Assembly: GCA_030141605.1 (NCBI GenBank)
Contig: JAQGDQ010000002.1
Location: forward strand, 2,400,501-2,464,500
Reading direction: 5' to 3'
Source of the DNA: Tubiluchus corallicola
Taxonomy: Eukaryota; Priapulida; Priapulimorpha; Priapulimorphida; Tubiluchidae
DNA length: 64,000 nt
The notes beneath the pieces are model-generated. The model saw nothing but the letters and a program-made list of their open reading frames with translations, was not told the origin of the DNA and made no database searches. The translations under genes and the position numbers were made by a program. Below, piece after piece: positions 22,005 through 35,003 of this stretch (the stretch's first letter is position 1; each line of letters opens with the position of its first letter).

Positions 22005-23672
22005 GTGAAGGTTATAGTAATATCGCTGCTGATGGTGTAGGAATACCATTTAACCCCATTTAAAGCCAACTGTGGTGAGCAGCTATTATATTTCTGTTAA
22101 ATCTTTTAATAAGATAGCGTAAATCTTACTAAGTATCTTATTTAGATTAGATAAGATTACTTTTTTCAGTCTGAAAGCCATATGAAAGTGACAAAACATT
22201 TATAGTATGTAGAGTAAAAAGAACCTTCATTAGCTATCACGTTGGAAAACTATTAGCTTTATTACACAAAGGCTTATACATGCCGTCTGCTATTCCACCA
22301 TCCTAAATAATGTTGATTGTTTACAAGTCTTGATTTTAATTGTTTTCTCTGCAAAGGTGGAAACACACGATACTGAAATATAAATTACTAGTAGCACATA
22401 TAGCAGAAGCCCTGCAGTCATAAGGTAATTTAAACAGTTTTCTAATTCCATAAGATTATTGCTTTTATGTTGCGTTTGTTTTTGCTGGTGTAATGAAAAA
22501 AATTACCACTCTATTTGAGGGACAGTTTTTCTTGCCTCGTTTATTGTAAAAGTACACATACTGGCCTGATAGTTTCGCCAAATCGCCGTATAAAACTGTT
22601 TATTTTTTTAATTTTATTACGAAAACACCAAACAGAAATACCATATAGCAAAATACATTATGATAACATGGTATACATAGTTACATTAATTTCATAATAA
22701 AATTGACATGGCGTGATATCTATATAGATTGTTGCTTGCATTATAGTCAGAAGCATTACTTGTGTGACTATAATGCAATTTATGGTGTTAGTGTTAGTGT
22801 GCAAAAAAGGGAAGGTAAAACATGATGGAATGATAGTGGAGAGTGCAGAAGATGGAAATCAGCGTGATTAGGTTAGTGAAATGATGTGAATGAGAATGAA
22901 TATGAGATTGCTACTTGGATTCATTATTATAAGTAAACAAAGGCAACGTTTAAAGTTTAAACCATAGGTCAAAATGAGCTATGGTGCAAAAATTGTCCAC
23001 TTTTCCGTAATATTTTATTTCTGAGGGGCTCAAGATCTTACTCGCTACTATCCAGATGACTATGTTGTTTAACGTTTTTGCTATACGACTAATTTTACCC
23101 AGTGCATTTGGTTCATCTTTGCCTTCTTCTCGTTGCTAACTAAACAGCTCTTCGATAGCCCAAAACGCAAGACGAAAAAACATAAACACTTCCGTTAAGA
23201 TAGTAAAACACGATATCAGAATACGCTAACAGCATTCCGGTCCTCATCTCACAGTAGCGAGTTTTGACAGATAAATGGCAACGGCACGTGCATTTTAATT
23301 TGGTTTATATGTTAATGACTGTGCAGTTTGACTGTAATGATTTCTGTAATAATATTTGTATTTGGAGAATTTACTATTCAAGATCAAGAAGCCATTGTGA
23401 TGAACTATCACAATACGAGCACGAACAATTCGTGTTATAGGTGTTTGATTTTCTTTTGTTTCATGATCGTTATACAAAATGGAAATGACTGTGAATTCAC
23501 AAAATTAGGAATGAAACAAACGGCAAGCTGCGTTTTATTGCATGAGGGAGTTATGTATATATACTTATATATATATTAGTATATATAAATAAAAATATAT
23601 AAACAACAAATATGTTATTAATATACAAGGTTGTTACAACTGTTGATGTGCTGTCCTATTGTTTTTGTTTTG
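22005..23672. other. unassigned DNA with a 14-bp perfect hairpin
   Basis: No gene was recognised. TTGCATTATAGTCA (22736-22749) and its exact reverse complement (22765-22778) flank a 15-base loop. A TA-rich patch lies at about 23552-23605. Confidence 0.4.
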
Positions 23673-23673
23673 T

Positions 23674-23717
<44 letters not shown>

Positions 23718-23719
23718 GA
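23673..23719 (+). repeat. (TTG)n microsatellite
   Basis: About fifteen consecutive TTG units end at GATGTTCC. Confidence 0.95.
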
Positions 23720-26700
23720 TGTTCCTACCACTGGTGCTGCAGACACATTGATGCAACTGTAGCTACTGTTGTTATTAATTTTTATTTAGTTATTTTGTGT
23801 TTATCAACAGTTTCGTCGGAATTTTGTTGAACGCATAAACTTACCCGCGCGACCTGATGGCCACTCTGAAGATATTTATGAACTTAATCAACCGAAATAT
23901 GTCACACATATTCTACTAGCAAAAATCTAGGTTACTATAACTTCAGGAAGCCACTGCACATGCGTAATTTAAGCACGTTAAGCCACTCATGTCTTAAAGG
24001 ATCAACACGCTGTTTTTTCTGCTCCACTTACAAGCACAAGCAACAGTGTTGAAACGGCAGAACTAAAAACACCGAATTCAATCTTACCTTCTATAGCTTA
24101 CCCGCATTCCGTGGTTTAAGATGCAGATTCCCTTTTTACAGTGAGGCGCTGATTTGAGCAACTGTGTTGGATGCATCTATCGTATATAGTTACTATGTTC
24201 GACGGTCAACGAGACTATACTTCAACTATACTTTATTATAAGCAGACTATATAGTATACCAACCATGACAACATCATAAGCATATCAGACATGTGATTGA
24301 ACTAATAGACAAGTGCTAAAAGTCATACTGAATTCCCAGGAATGTTATACCGACGACATTAAGACATGCTACTCAGTGTTTCTTTATTCCGTTTTTGGAT
24401 TATTGAAGCTGAGGGAGGATTTAATTGTTAAAAAAATCTTGCCCCCGATTCCGATTACACCAGGAAGCTAGTGCATCCGACGCAGATGTAACTTGTACGA
24501 CGTGATGGTATATAACTAATATATAGCACATGAGCGATTTTTAAAAATTAGACCACGCTTATTTTGAAAGGTTGTCTCTTTCAAAATTCACTAAATTGAT
24601 TACAAAAATTGGTATGGATTGTGAAAACGAAAGACAATGTGGTGATTGCAAACTGAAAATTTTAAGAACTGATTTAATTATTTAAACGTTGAAGTGTGGG
24701 ATATTTATAACTTTCTCTGCGCAAACATGCTTCATATTTTTTTCTCTTTACACATCGATTACCAAAAAATGCAAAGCACACTTCTATCTGCCTTAATTAT
24801 TTGAAACTGCATGTCTGGCAGTTGCTCTCACACAGTTTTCAAATCTCATTTCCGCCCACCACGAACACGTTTGTCGAAGGGGCGGTGTGTCTCCCGCCCC
24901 CTTGTCAAGTTTTTGTAATCAATGATTGATGAGAAACGTTGCAAACCCATAAAGAAAATCGCCAGGAGAGTTGGAAAATTATTGAACTAATCTGTTATTT
25001 TTTTCCTTCAGTGTCTGATTGTCCATCTTAGCAAATCACACTGGGGGGGGGGGAGGAAGCCGTAAAAAACATGCACAACTCTGTTTCATAACTGCGTAAT
25101 ATGATTTACTTGAACGTTCTTTTTACTTCTTTGAACAATTTGTTGCCTTGCATATTAGGCTTATATCGATGGAACACTTTTTAACTTCAAGAAAATTTTT
25201 GTAGAGGAAAGTTGGGCAGCTTTGTAGTTGAAATCATTTAAGATTAGCAAACCAAGTGGCAGGCAAACGAACCGGATGCGAATTCTGTAGACTAAATGAT
25301 GTGAACATGCAAATTCACTTAGAACCGAAAAAACTCTGCGGGCCAATATGATGGGAGTGCAAGGGAGTATTGTAATTGTTATTAACCAAGATTGTGAACA
25401 TTTTGTATCTGATACGGACGTGCACTTTTGATTATTATTAAGCGACAGCCCCTCCATATTATTTTCACATTTAACGACTACTTATTTTATCACTGAATTT
25501 ATCACGTCTCAAGTAAAATCGTCGCGACTAACGAAGGCGCGAAAGCAAAAAGGAGCAACTAGCATTTTTTCAAAAGTTAAGGCTCACCTTGCTAAGCGTA
25601 ACGCATTAGAACTAGTTGACCCCAGACAGAAGGCATAACAAATGTCGTTATAATGGTGAATTGGCGAGGTGGAACTTGGTGGATATGAACAAAATACAAT
25701 AATTTTGGAAATTTGCTATCGATTCCTATTTACTAGCACCTATTCTAAAATGTTTTATTGTTTGCTAAATCACAAAATTGTAGAAATTGCCACATACATT
25801 CTTGGATTTACACTATAGTAATGTTTTCACGCTTTAATTTCCCAAGAGAGTTCATTTATTCTTTAACCAAGAATGAAACTGGCTACTTAGCGAAAATAGG
25901 GAGCTGTAAACGTAATACATTTTAGAAATTTTAACAACTGAGCTGTTTATTTTTCCGAGCATGTTTAGATGAAGCAGATTTACAGATTATGTTCATGCAG
26001 AACGATGTTTATGATTATGATGCTGTTTAATATTTTTACAGATTAGGTTATGAAAGGATCGGAATCTGTCTCAGTTCCAATAATAATGCTCGAAGGCAAG
26101 CAGCTGAACCGGTAGAGCTATTTTATCCATGTTCGTAATCTTAGTTATCTTAGCCAAAACAGCTGTAGGTAGTATAACACGAGGCACTGCTCAGAACCTT
26201 TTTAACTACTAGTCAAAATTCTATTACTAACCAAACCTAGCACTGCTTAACTTTCATAGTTAAGCTACCCTGCCACACAGTGAGAACTCAGCTATATCCC
26301 CTCATCCAAAATGTATATCTACTGTATCGCCAGCATCACTCCGTGTTGTTTGCCTTAAAAGAAGATGAACTGAGACAATTTAGTTGTCAAAATGCTAAAA
26401 AATATCAACCGCTTTAACATTAAATTTCTAGTAGCAGTAAAACTGTAGTAAAAATCATTCTTAATGCTTGAGTATAAATATAATATCACCAATTTTAGCT
26501 GTGAGAGTATCAATGAAATGTACTTTTGAAATCGAGGTTTAATATGGTTATAGAGAGCAAAAAATATTAGCAAGGTGAAATAATAATAAGAATTCTAAAA
26601 AGATAAAACTATACCGCATTTGAATTGCCAGCTACCGCTTAATTATTTTTACATGAAGCCTGTCAAATTATTAATATTAATTACATCACTCGCTGATGTA

Positions 26701-27090
26701 TATGTTACGCTAGTCACGTTTAAACGCATTAATTAAGCCTTGGTTAAACGCGATGTAGACTTTTTGGTCCCCCGCACCTCAGTGATCACTGATAAATTAA
26801 ATCAATGATGCGAAAGAGTTACGCAGTAATTAATTCTGCGAGAGGGAGGGGTTTGTAGTGGGTGAACTGTCTTCAACATCAACAACGAAGAAAGAGCAAA
26901 AATTTTCTAGCACGGTACAGCGACACTGGCATCGTTCAGTTAGTCGACTCATTTTCAGTCACTTACATTTATTAACACTGTTTTTGAACATTTTAGAACT
27001 CTTGAAAATACAACCCGACCTTGAGAAATCTACTTATAGTTGGTGAAATTTAGAAATTTGGCCCACATGTCGGTTAACATGTTACCTGTA
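23720..27090. other. unassigned AT-rich DNA
   Basis: No supported gene. A homopolymer of about 11 G lies at 25043-25053. A polypyrimidine-AG run at about 24999-25013 looks like a splice acceptor, but no frame of credible length follows. The open minus frame 25161-25457 has no recognised domain. Confidence 0.35.
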
Positions 27091-27147
27091 GCTAAGTAAT
27101 TTCCGCCAAACTCAAAACTTTAAATGACGATGAACGAGTGTAGTCTG

Positions 27148-27181
27148 CAGTAGCAGTAGCAGTAGCAGTAGCAGTAGCAGT

Positions 27182-27241
<60 letters not shown>

Positions 27242-27288
27242 CAGAGCAGCAGAATCAGTGGCAGTCAGAGCAGCAGAATCAGTGGCAG
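27148..27288 (+). repeat. (CAGTAG)6-(CAG)19 array with two perfect 24-bp repeats
   Basis: Six CAGTAG units (27148-27183) pass into 19 uninterrupted CAG units (27184-27240). Then TCAGAGCAGCAGAATCAGTG plus GCAG is present twice exactly (27241-27264 and 27265-27288). On the minus strand the array lies in an open frame (27370-27092) that would encode Ala-Thr and poly-Ala runs flanked by two copies of ATDSAALT. Because tract and flanks share a frame, an exon cannot be excluded, but no domain supports it. Confidence 0.95.
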
Positions 27289-30200
27289 TAGCAATATCAA
27301 CGTACAGCAGATCTGCCAAACCATTCGAATAACTTATTTGCAAACGTGGTTCGCTTCTAAGTTCATCCAAAACACACTTATCTTACAATATTTAAAGTTA
27401 GAGGTCATTCATGAAAGACTTACAACATGTCTACTATAACATGTTAAAATGAAAAAAAAAATTAGCCAAAGGAACAGCATGGCTAAGCAGATAAACAACT
27501 GCTTCATGTTTAGCATTCACCTCGCTCATGATCAGCAAGCTGCATCTGCTAAGTTCTGCTTTTCTTTTGACTTTACTTCAAAAACCGATTTATATTGACT
27601 CAACAGCGCCTTTTATCCTCTTTCGAATAGTGATTGAGTAAATGTTTGAGCGAATCTTAAATTTGCCAACCAAATCCTGCTTGACAGCATCTGTAAATCC
27701 ATTAGTGATCGATTACTGATTGTGCATAAAAATTGAAACGGCTGTCGCCATTTTAGCGGCATTATACCATTTGTAGAATTAACGTCAGCACTGGGATTTC
27801 ATTTGTTTGTCCATCATCAACACTGAAAAAACAATAATTTATGGTGATGCCACATTGATTATAGGTTTTACTTTTCGATGTCTAGATTAAACAAGTTAAG
27901 CCTACATAGATGTACATTGTACATGAAACTAGTACCACGTATAACAAACAAGAAAGATGCGAAAGTTTATCCACTTCCACGATGCAGACAAACTGCGATA
28001 GTTTGCAAAGTTCTAATAAGAATCTGCCGCCACACTACTACAGTTATGTTCTCCTCTCGCGCATATTGCGGACGACAACCTTTCTATGACCATTGATCTC
28101 CATTCAAACCCAGGGTCTTTCAGATTATTTTGACATTTATTTGGTGTAGAACATTTTAACGTGAATGCCCTGATCTAATTGACCCCTTCAAATATAAGCT
28201 ATAAGGGAATCCGTAGATAAAGATATTCTCCCTGTAACGCCCAAGTTATAAACAGTCCTGGATTCTTATTATTTGAAAGCCCTATATTTAATCGACCTGA
28301 TCAAGAATTAGCACCTGCGTGGCAAAACAGGCGGGGATGCGGTAAAAAGTCAAAGAAGGCCGAGTGCCTAGTTTTAAATAAAGTAACTTATTTTATTTTA
28401 TATTCGCAAAGAGGGCTCGTAAACCCTATTACTCGTAGCGAGTTTTAAATAAAGTACTTTATGTTATCTTTCTTATAACGCGTCTTGCAGGAAAGAAACC
28501 TGGGTTTTGTTCACGATAAACTGAAAAAAAAACCTCGGTTTTCCTCAGTCTTGCGAACTGAAGCATATGATATAGAATAGGCCTATACTAACTTCTTGTT
28601 TGCAAACGATAACTATAGAGAATGTCAGTTCTTAGCGACCAGTCTATGAACATTCTTTATTTAGGTTCCCATTATAGACCTACTTCATACAAGTATTAGT
28701 TATATCGCGAATTTGGATTAAATACTTGCCTACGTGAAACTTCGTAATCTTGACAAATTAATGCAGACTTTATGAAATTAGTCTGCAAGAACTAGCGCCT
28801 GCGAATTAGAGTTTGCTTGAACGACCGATTTATTCTCGCTCCAGTACAGCGTTTGGAGAAACCGCAAAATTCGTTCTTAACGACAGGCAAAGGCGGGAAT
28901 TATCATAAAAGCTCGCTAAGTAGAAAGTAATTTTTGCGAAAAAGCTATTGGCTTGGAAAGGCGGGATAACGATAATTAGTTTTATAACTTGCTAAAAACG
29001 ACTTTAATAAATTTTGTCGGACAAGGTTTGCAGAGACTTAGCCTATACAGCGACGATGGAAGGATGTTTCAAAGTTCCATTAAAGTAATTACATTTCTAA
29101 ACTGTATTGGTTATAATATAATGTCATTCATAATAAATGTTATGATAATAATGGCAATAGCGATAACTTACTTATCCCCTGATAAATGCCTTGGAAGTGG
29201 TCCTTTCTAAACCTTCCAGGTGTTTGATGGTTAATTGCGCATTCATCGCAAACATATCACGTAAACATTACTACTGTGTAACGTAAAATTAACTTGGTGG
29301 CAACTTAGTGACTTTAAAACTCTCAAAGTTATTTAGAAGACTTGTCTACAGAGAATGATAAAAGACTGTCAATTTTTTTACGGTACTTTTTGCTAGCCGC
29401 TTGTGTAATGAATGTTTCCAGGAAAGACTCAGTGAAAGAGACCGTCATTAAACTCTGAACAAAGCTGGCGATTGCTCGGCGAAAACTGAATGGCACACAA
29501 GTTTCTGTCTACGCCTCGAGCCTCAACAAACTCGGCAAATGATTCTCGCAGCTTCTTTGCTGAAATTCTGATCTAGTTATTGGCTCGGGTTTATTGTGCG
29601 TGCCACTTAGCGTCAAAGCTTTTCCAGTTTAGGGTTAAAACCGGTGGCAATCAATGGCGACTTTATCAGAACAAAACCATAAAACTCGTCCACGTTAGAC
29701 ATGTTGTCAATTTGTAGCTTTGCTTCGATAAAACCTAACACCTAATCTTTTGTTGAAAAGGATTTGCAGCTTTAGAAGGCAAATTAAACATGTTGATACA
29801 CCACACTTATTGCTCAGTAATAATTAAATGGGAGTCGTGGAATGACATTATAGGGGTCAAATTGATAAACCAAACAAATTTACGGTGGTAGACTAATTTT
29901 CAGCAATTTTCCCTGGTTAAATGAGACGGAATCAGTTGGAATCACCATTCTAACAGTGCATTATTTATTTACATCTGGGGTAACATTATTAACCTAGATT
30001 TCACCTGAATTTAACTCGCTTTATAGTTTAAAATTCAATTTAAATCACACTGTTACCCTATAATTACTTCGCTTTAAATTTAATATCCAAAATAAAAAAA
30101 TCTTTTGGCGCTCTGTATGCACCTTGGCTTGCTTTTTATTGGCATGTAAATAATAATAACATTTTCATCACACATTTTAGTTTAGTACTTGCAAGCCGCA

Positions 30201-32086
30201 GTACTCAACTGTAGGGACAATTAATGTAGATGACTGTAGCAAAAGTTGCAAAACCTGTTATCAAGGCAACCTTTTAAGGTGAAGTACTACCGGCAGTGGT
30301 GTTCTAACCATATTCAGATGTGCATATATCGTCCGTCTTTCAACGAGGATGCTCTGAAATAGAAATTGCATCAGAACATGCCGGCCAACTATAGCCACAT
30401 TTTAACGACTCTTAAAATGTAAAACCAAACCACCATTCAACTCTCAAGAACTAGCCGACAAGACTGGTGACAGAGCAGGCTACTGGTGAGAGCTTGGCAG
30501 AAACACAGAGAATTTCAAAATTTTTTGGTAATTATCTGGCCGCGCAATAAGACTCCCAACTTCCTAGACGACAAACATGCACTCTACTACTAAAAACCAG
30601 CCTGATCATTATTTGTACCATATACAATTTTTCCAGCGTTCACTGCTCAGTGAAAACACTTTTCTATAGCTGCTGCTCCACCAAAAAGTTTTAAGACATG
30701 GTACTTATCTTCTAGAGAAGATCACAATAGACATTGGCAGCGTGGTAAACCGTGGAAGTTTTCAAGTTGCTTATTTGATTAGTTTTCTTCATTAGCCAGT
30801 TAGAAACGGCTGAATGGCTGACTGGTTTTCTTGTAACTTCGTCTATTCAATTTCATCTAACTGCACTGATTATTCGTTCATACGTTGTACAGTTGTCAAA
30901 TTTATACTAACTCAGTGTTTGAGGGCTTCTACACACTAATTATCACGGTTAAACAAACTGAATTGTCGAGGTAATTGTCCGGAAAGCTCATTCTTTCGTG
31001 TAAACGTTGAAGTCGAAATCGCTTGCATGAGCGGACATTGGAAAAGCAAACTAGATGATCATCAGGCAGTCACCAAGACCTAGCCATTCTCTCGTCATCA
31101 CTTAATCAAGATCGCGTGAACGAAAATTGCTTAATCAAATACTCGGATGCCGTATCATGGCGTCTGCTTTCTGTGTGCATTTAGAAAAATTACCGCCACA
31201 CAAACTATTTATATTATTTGCTCGTTGCGACCCATCTCTAAGTTTAACTCTTGGAGTACCGCACTGGGTTTTTTGGCTGTTTAGCACTGTTATGATTAAT
31301 TACAGCCAGTAATTTAAAATTTTTAAACCAGAAGTAGATGAGATTTAAGGAAATATCTCTCTACACTAGAAAAGTAACGTGAAGAATCTGTAATGTGTGA
31401 TAAAGCGATAATATAAAGCAATGAATTGGCAACTCGTCGATATTTCACAAGTAGAAAAGGGTTTACACTTTAGCAGTAGTCAATATTCGGCTTTTGTCAG
31501 CACCGGATAACCACTCTGAAACACTCAGCCGAAAAGAATCGATATTGGCAAGACATAAATCATTGAAAAATAGCAGAAAAACGCACTTTGGACAAATCGG
31601 GTTATAAACCAGATCTCGTTTTTACATGGGAAGTGCGATTTAAGACGTAGTAAATGCGCCCATTTCGAAGATTTCAACTGCCTAATCTTAGAGCGCATGT
31701 CGAGATAATGGGTATGGAATTATGGGAAACTTCATTCATCTCATGGTATTGGTCAGTATTGAATCACACACTATAAACAATCTAAAAATAAATCGCGTAG
31801 CAGAATAAAATCATAATTGAAGAGGTAGTGAGAAAAATGCAAAAGTGGAAAAACTATGGGAAAGATATTTGATGAAGTTCATGATCGCCCTGTGAGTATA
31901 GCATCCGTTGAGAAACAGTTGTGATCTTTTTGACGTTTAAACAGATGAGGAAGTCAGTATTAATATACCGTGCTATTTAGCCAAAGCGTAAAAACTGATG
32001 TAAACTTTTGACACTGCACGTACAAGTGCAAACTGCAGTTGAAACGTCATTGCAAGCCAAAATGTACAATCGTCTTTCTGGCAGTG
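27289..32086. other. unassigned AT-rich DNA
   Basis: No supported gene or element over nearly 5 kb. GAGTTTTAAATAAAGTA-like strings occur at about 28368-28385 and 28440-28457. Small open frames (27878-28096, 28989-29210, 31127-31312) have no recognised domain. Confidence 0.35.
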
Positions 32087-32262
32087 ATGTCACTGATGTA
32101 CTAAAGCCGATAGAAAAGCTAACAATGGCCGCAGAGTACTTTAATACGACCTCACTTCCAATCTCTCTGTTTAGCTCTAGATTGAAGTAGTTACTAGGCA
32201 CTATATAAAGATCGTAAATTCATTAAAAACGATCTGTGGTATTAATAATATAAAAACCTATA
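32087..32262 (+). repeat. 176-bp dispersed repeat, copy 2
   Basis: This is the same length and orientation as 21573-21748, with five substitutions. The open plus frame 32008-32190 enters the repeat from unrelated flank and ends inside it at a TAG, so the frame is probably fortuitous or a remnant. Confidence 0.85.
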
Positions 32263-32689
32263 AAAAATCAAGAGAAATTTCACGAAATTGTCGCGGTTTT
32301 ACAGGCAACAATAAATCCTGAAAATCGTGGAATATGTATTTGTTGAATGATTGACTTTTACAATCCACGTGCGCCTGTAAACTCAGCATTCATTCACCAA
32401 ACCCTCAGCGCCCGCAACCTCAGTACCCGCAATCTCAGCACCTTCAGTGAGAAATAACATGTACAATATGCTCTGGAGAAAGTATGCATTTATTTGCAGA
32501 GGACGCTAAATTTGTTGCCTCCTGTGTAACAATAATTCTCGTAAAAATTCAGTTATTGCAATTTAACAGTCATATTTACCCGTCTAATTGTTCACTTTAG
32601 TTTTGATTGACAATCGCTTACTAGTTTTTTGCATTAACCTATGTCAACCGATTTTAAGTGTTTGGTGAGAATGGTCAAATGGTCTCTTG

Positions 32690-33060
32690 TTAGAAAACCA
32701 CTAACCGTCTGATCTACCAGTCGACTGGCCGTTTAAATGGTTAGCTAACTATCTGGTTAGCTATTTATTTGTTGATAGATTCATTCTTTGTTTGTTTGTT
32801 GGTTGATTATTGGTTGGTGGTTTATTTGATTGTTTGTTTGTTTATTTGTTCTTTGGTTGGCTTGGTAGGTTGGTTGTTGATATGTTGGCTGGTTGATTGG
32901 TTGGTGAACCAACCAGTTGGTCAAATAATCAGTCATCTAGTAATAGGTCGATAGATAGGTATGCAGGTAGGTAGGTAGGCAGGAAGGTAGATAGGTAGGT
33001 AGCTTGGCTGGTTAGTCGACTGGTTCGTTGGCTGGTTAGTTGCTTATCTGAATAATTAGT
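32690..33060 (+). repeat. degenerate GGTT/TTGGTTGA/TAGG low-complexity block
   Basis: GTTTGTTTGTTGGTTGATT, TGGTTGGTGG, GGTAGGTTGGTTG, then AGGTAGGTAGGTAGGCAGGA and GGCTGGTTAGTCGACTGGT succeed one another. It is a decayed tetranucleotide-type repeat. Plus-strand 32769-32954 stays open only because of this composition (Leu, Val, Trp, Cys). Confidence 0.75.
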
Positions 33061-34553
33061 TTGTTCTGCGATTTCTGGCTTGACTGGCAGAATAGCTGGC
33101 TGACTAGCTGGCGCTTATTCGGTTAATTTATTGCTTACAAGATGGGCACCCAGTCTTTCGGTCAGTGGCCTGATTATTCCATTGACTAGTTATTGGGTCA
33201 GCTGAAACGTGGTAATAATGGACAAGTTTATTGGTTGATGACAACTGGAACTGAAGAACTTGAGTTTAGCAGACAATGGGTTAAACTGTTGCGTTATTGC
33301 TTTTATACTTTCTTGTCGCAGTGGCTGTATTGACAAATCCGCAGGGCGTCACGTCAGTTCTTACAAATTTTCAATTTCCTCCATAAAAATCCCATTGACA
33401 AGTAACTCATTCACTGAGGCTGGCTTACCTTATTGTAAGTCAGATTGGCTGGAAAATATTTGCATGATTAGGTAAGTTGTTTGATCGAAAGCTGCGAGTA
33501 CTAAAGAAGCTTTAATCGATTCCTTATTGCATCGCAGTGGAATAATTAAAACGCGGCTTTTTGCACAAACAAAGATAAGCAGGTACACGTAGATGAGAGA
33601 TAAAGCAGAAGAAGAGAAGTTTTTCACGCGTTCATCGCTTTAGCACCTCTACGGCTTTCGTCAGCAGCTCGCTGCACCGTTTGATTGTTGAACCAGAGCT
33701 CAAGTATGAGGGGACTTTCTTAAATTGTAATGGGATTAGTTAACATAATTACGAATGTGGTCGAATTAGCATTGTGGTGAAACGACCAAGTAACGAATGC
33801 AAAAGTAGAAAACTGATATGAAGTGAAATTACCAGTCAAATGTCTCAAAATCGGAATGGTCTTAACATTCACTAATCTAAGTTCAAATGACCAACTAGGA
33901 AGACGTGTACTTTACATAATTATTGAACATTTGCCCTCTATGATACACCTTCTGATGGCCGTTGCTACAGATGGTCACTTTCATTTGATAGCCAATAGGT
34001 GTGTACATTAGAGATCTAATTTTCATGGTTTGGCTATAATAACAAAAACACTGGAGAAAAACACACACACAGCAGCTATATTTCAACATTAATTTAATTT
34101 AGATGATTAGCTTTCGATACAAAGTATCTTCGTCAGAACAAAGGAGTTGACTGAGGGAACTAATGAGACAGGACTATTTATGAGAACGTGTGAATGTATG
34201 AGTAGACACAGGCTTCAAATTGTATACTGTGGATGCAGGCTGAATAATACAGTAGTGGGATGAAGTGATAAAGATGTGATAGGCAGAAAATAATTTATAC
34301 AAAAATATATAAAAATACATTAGTATTTGAATTTCAGTCTATGAAGTATAGATTCTCTGTTGAGCCCGAAAGGGTGATCCGTTTAAAGTGTGCTGATCCA
34401 GTATAATTGCCTTTGTTTTCTATGGTGTGCGTCGTGAGTGTCTTCAATGATGCGGATTTTTGTATCTCTAATCTTCCACTAATGTAGATTCACATGGCTG
34501 AGATTTACTGCTTGGCAAAACTCATATTCTAGACTCCCAAGGTATTAAATCAA

Positions 34554-34556
<3 letters not shown>
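33061..34556. other. unassigned DNA
   Basis: No supported gene. Overlapping small frames at 33260-33475 (+) and 33430-33627 (-) show no recognised domain. Confidence 0.35.

Positions 34557-34622
<66 letters not shown>
34557..34622 (+). repeat. (AT)n microsatellite
   Basis: About 32 perfect AT units. Confidence 0.97.
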
Positions 34623-34624
<2 letters not shown>

Positions 34625-34665
34625 TTTTGTACAACGATTGGTAACCTCACGTTAATCTTTTCCAG

Positions 34666-35000
<335 letters not shown>

Positions 35001-35003
<3 letters not shown>

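Noticed and set aside
24999-25060. Strong polypyrimidine-AG splice-acceptor-like run
   Set aside because: No open frame of useful length follows, and such runs are common in AT-rich DNA.
32769-32954. Small Trp/Leu/Val-rich frame resembling a membrane peptide
   Set aside because: It is generated by the GGTT/TTGG low-complexity repeat.
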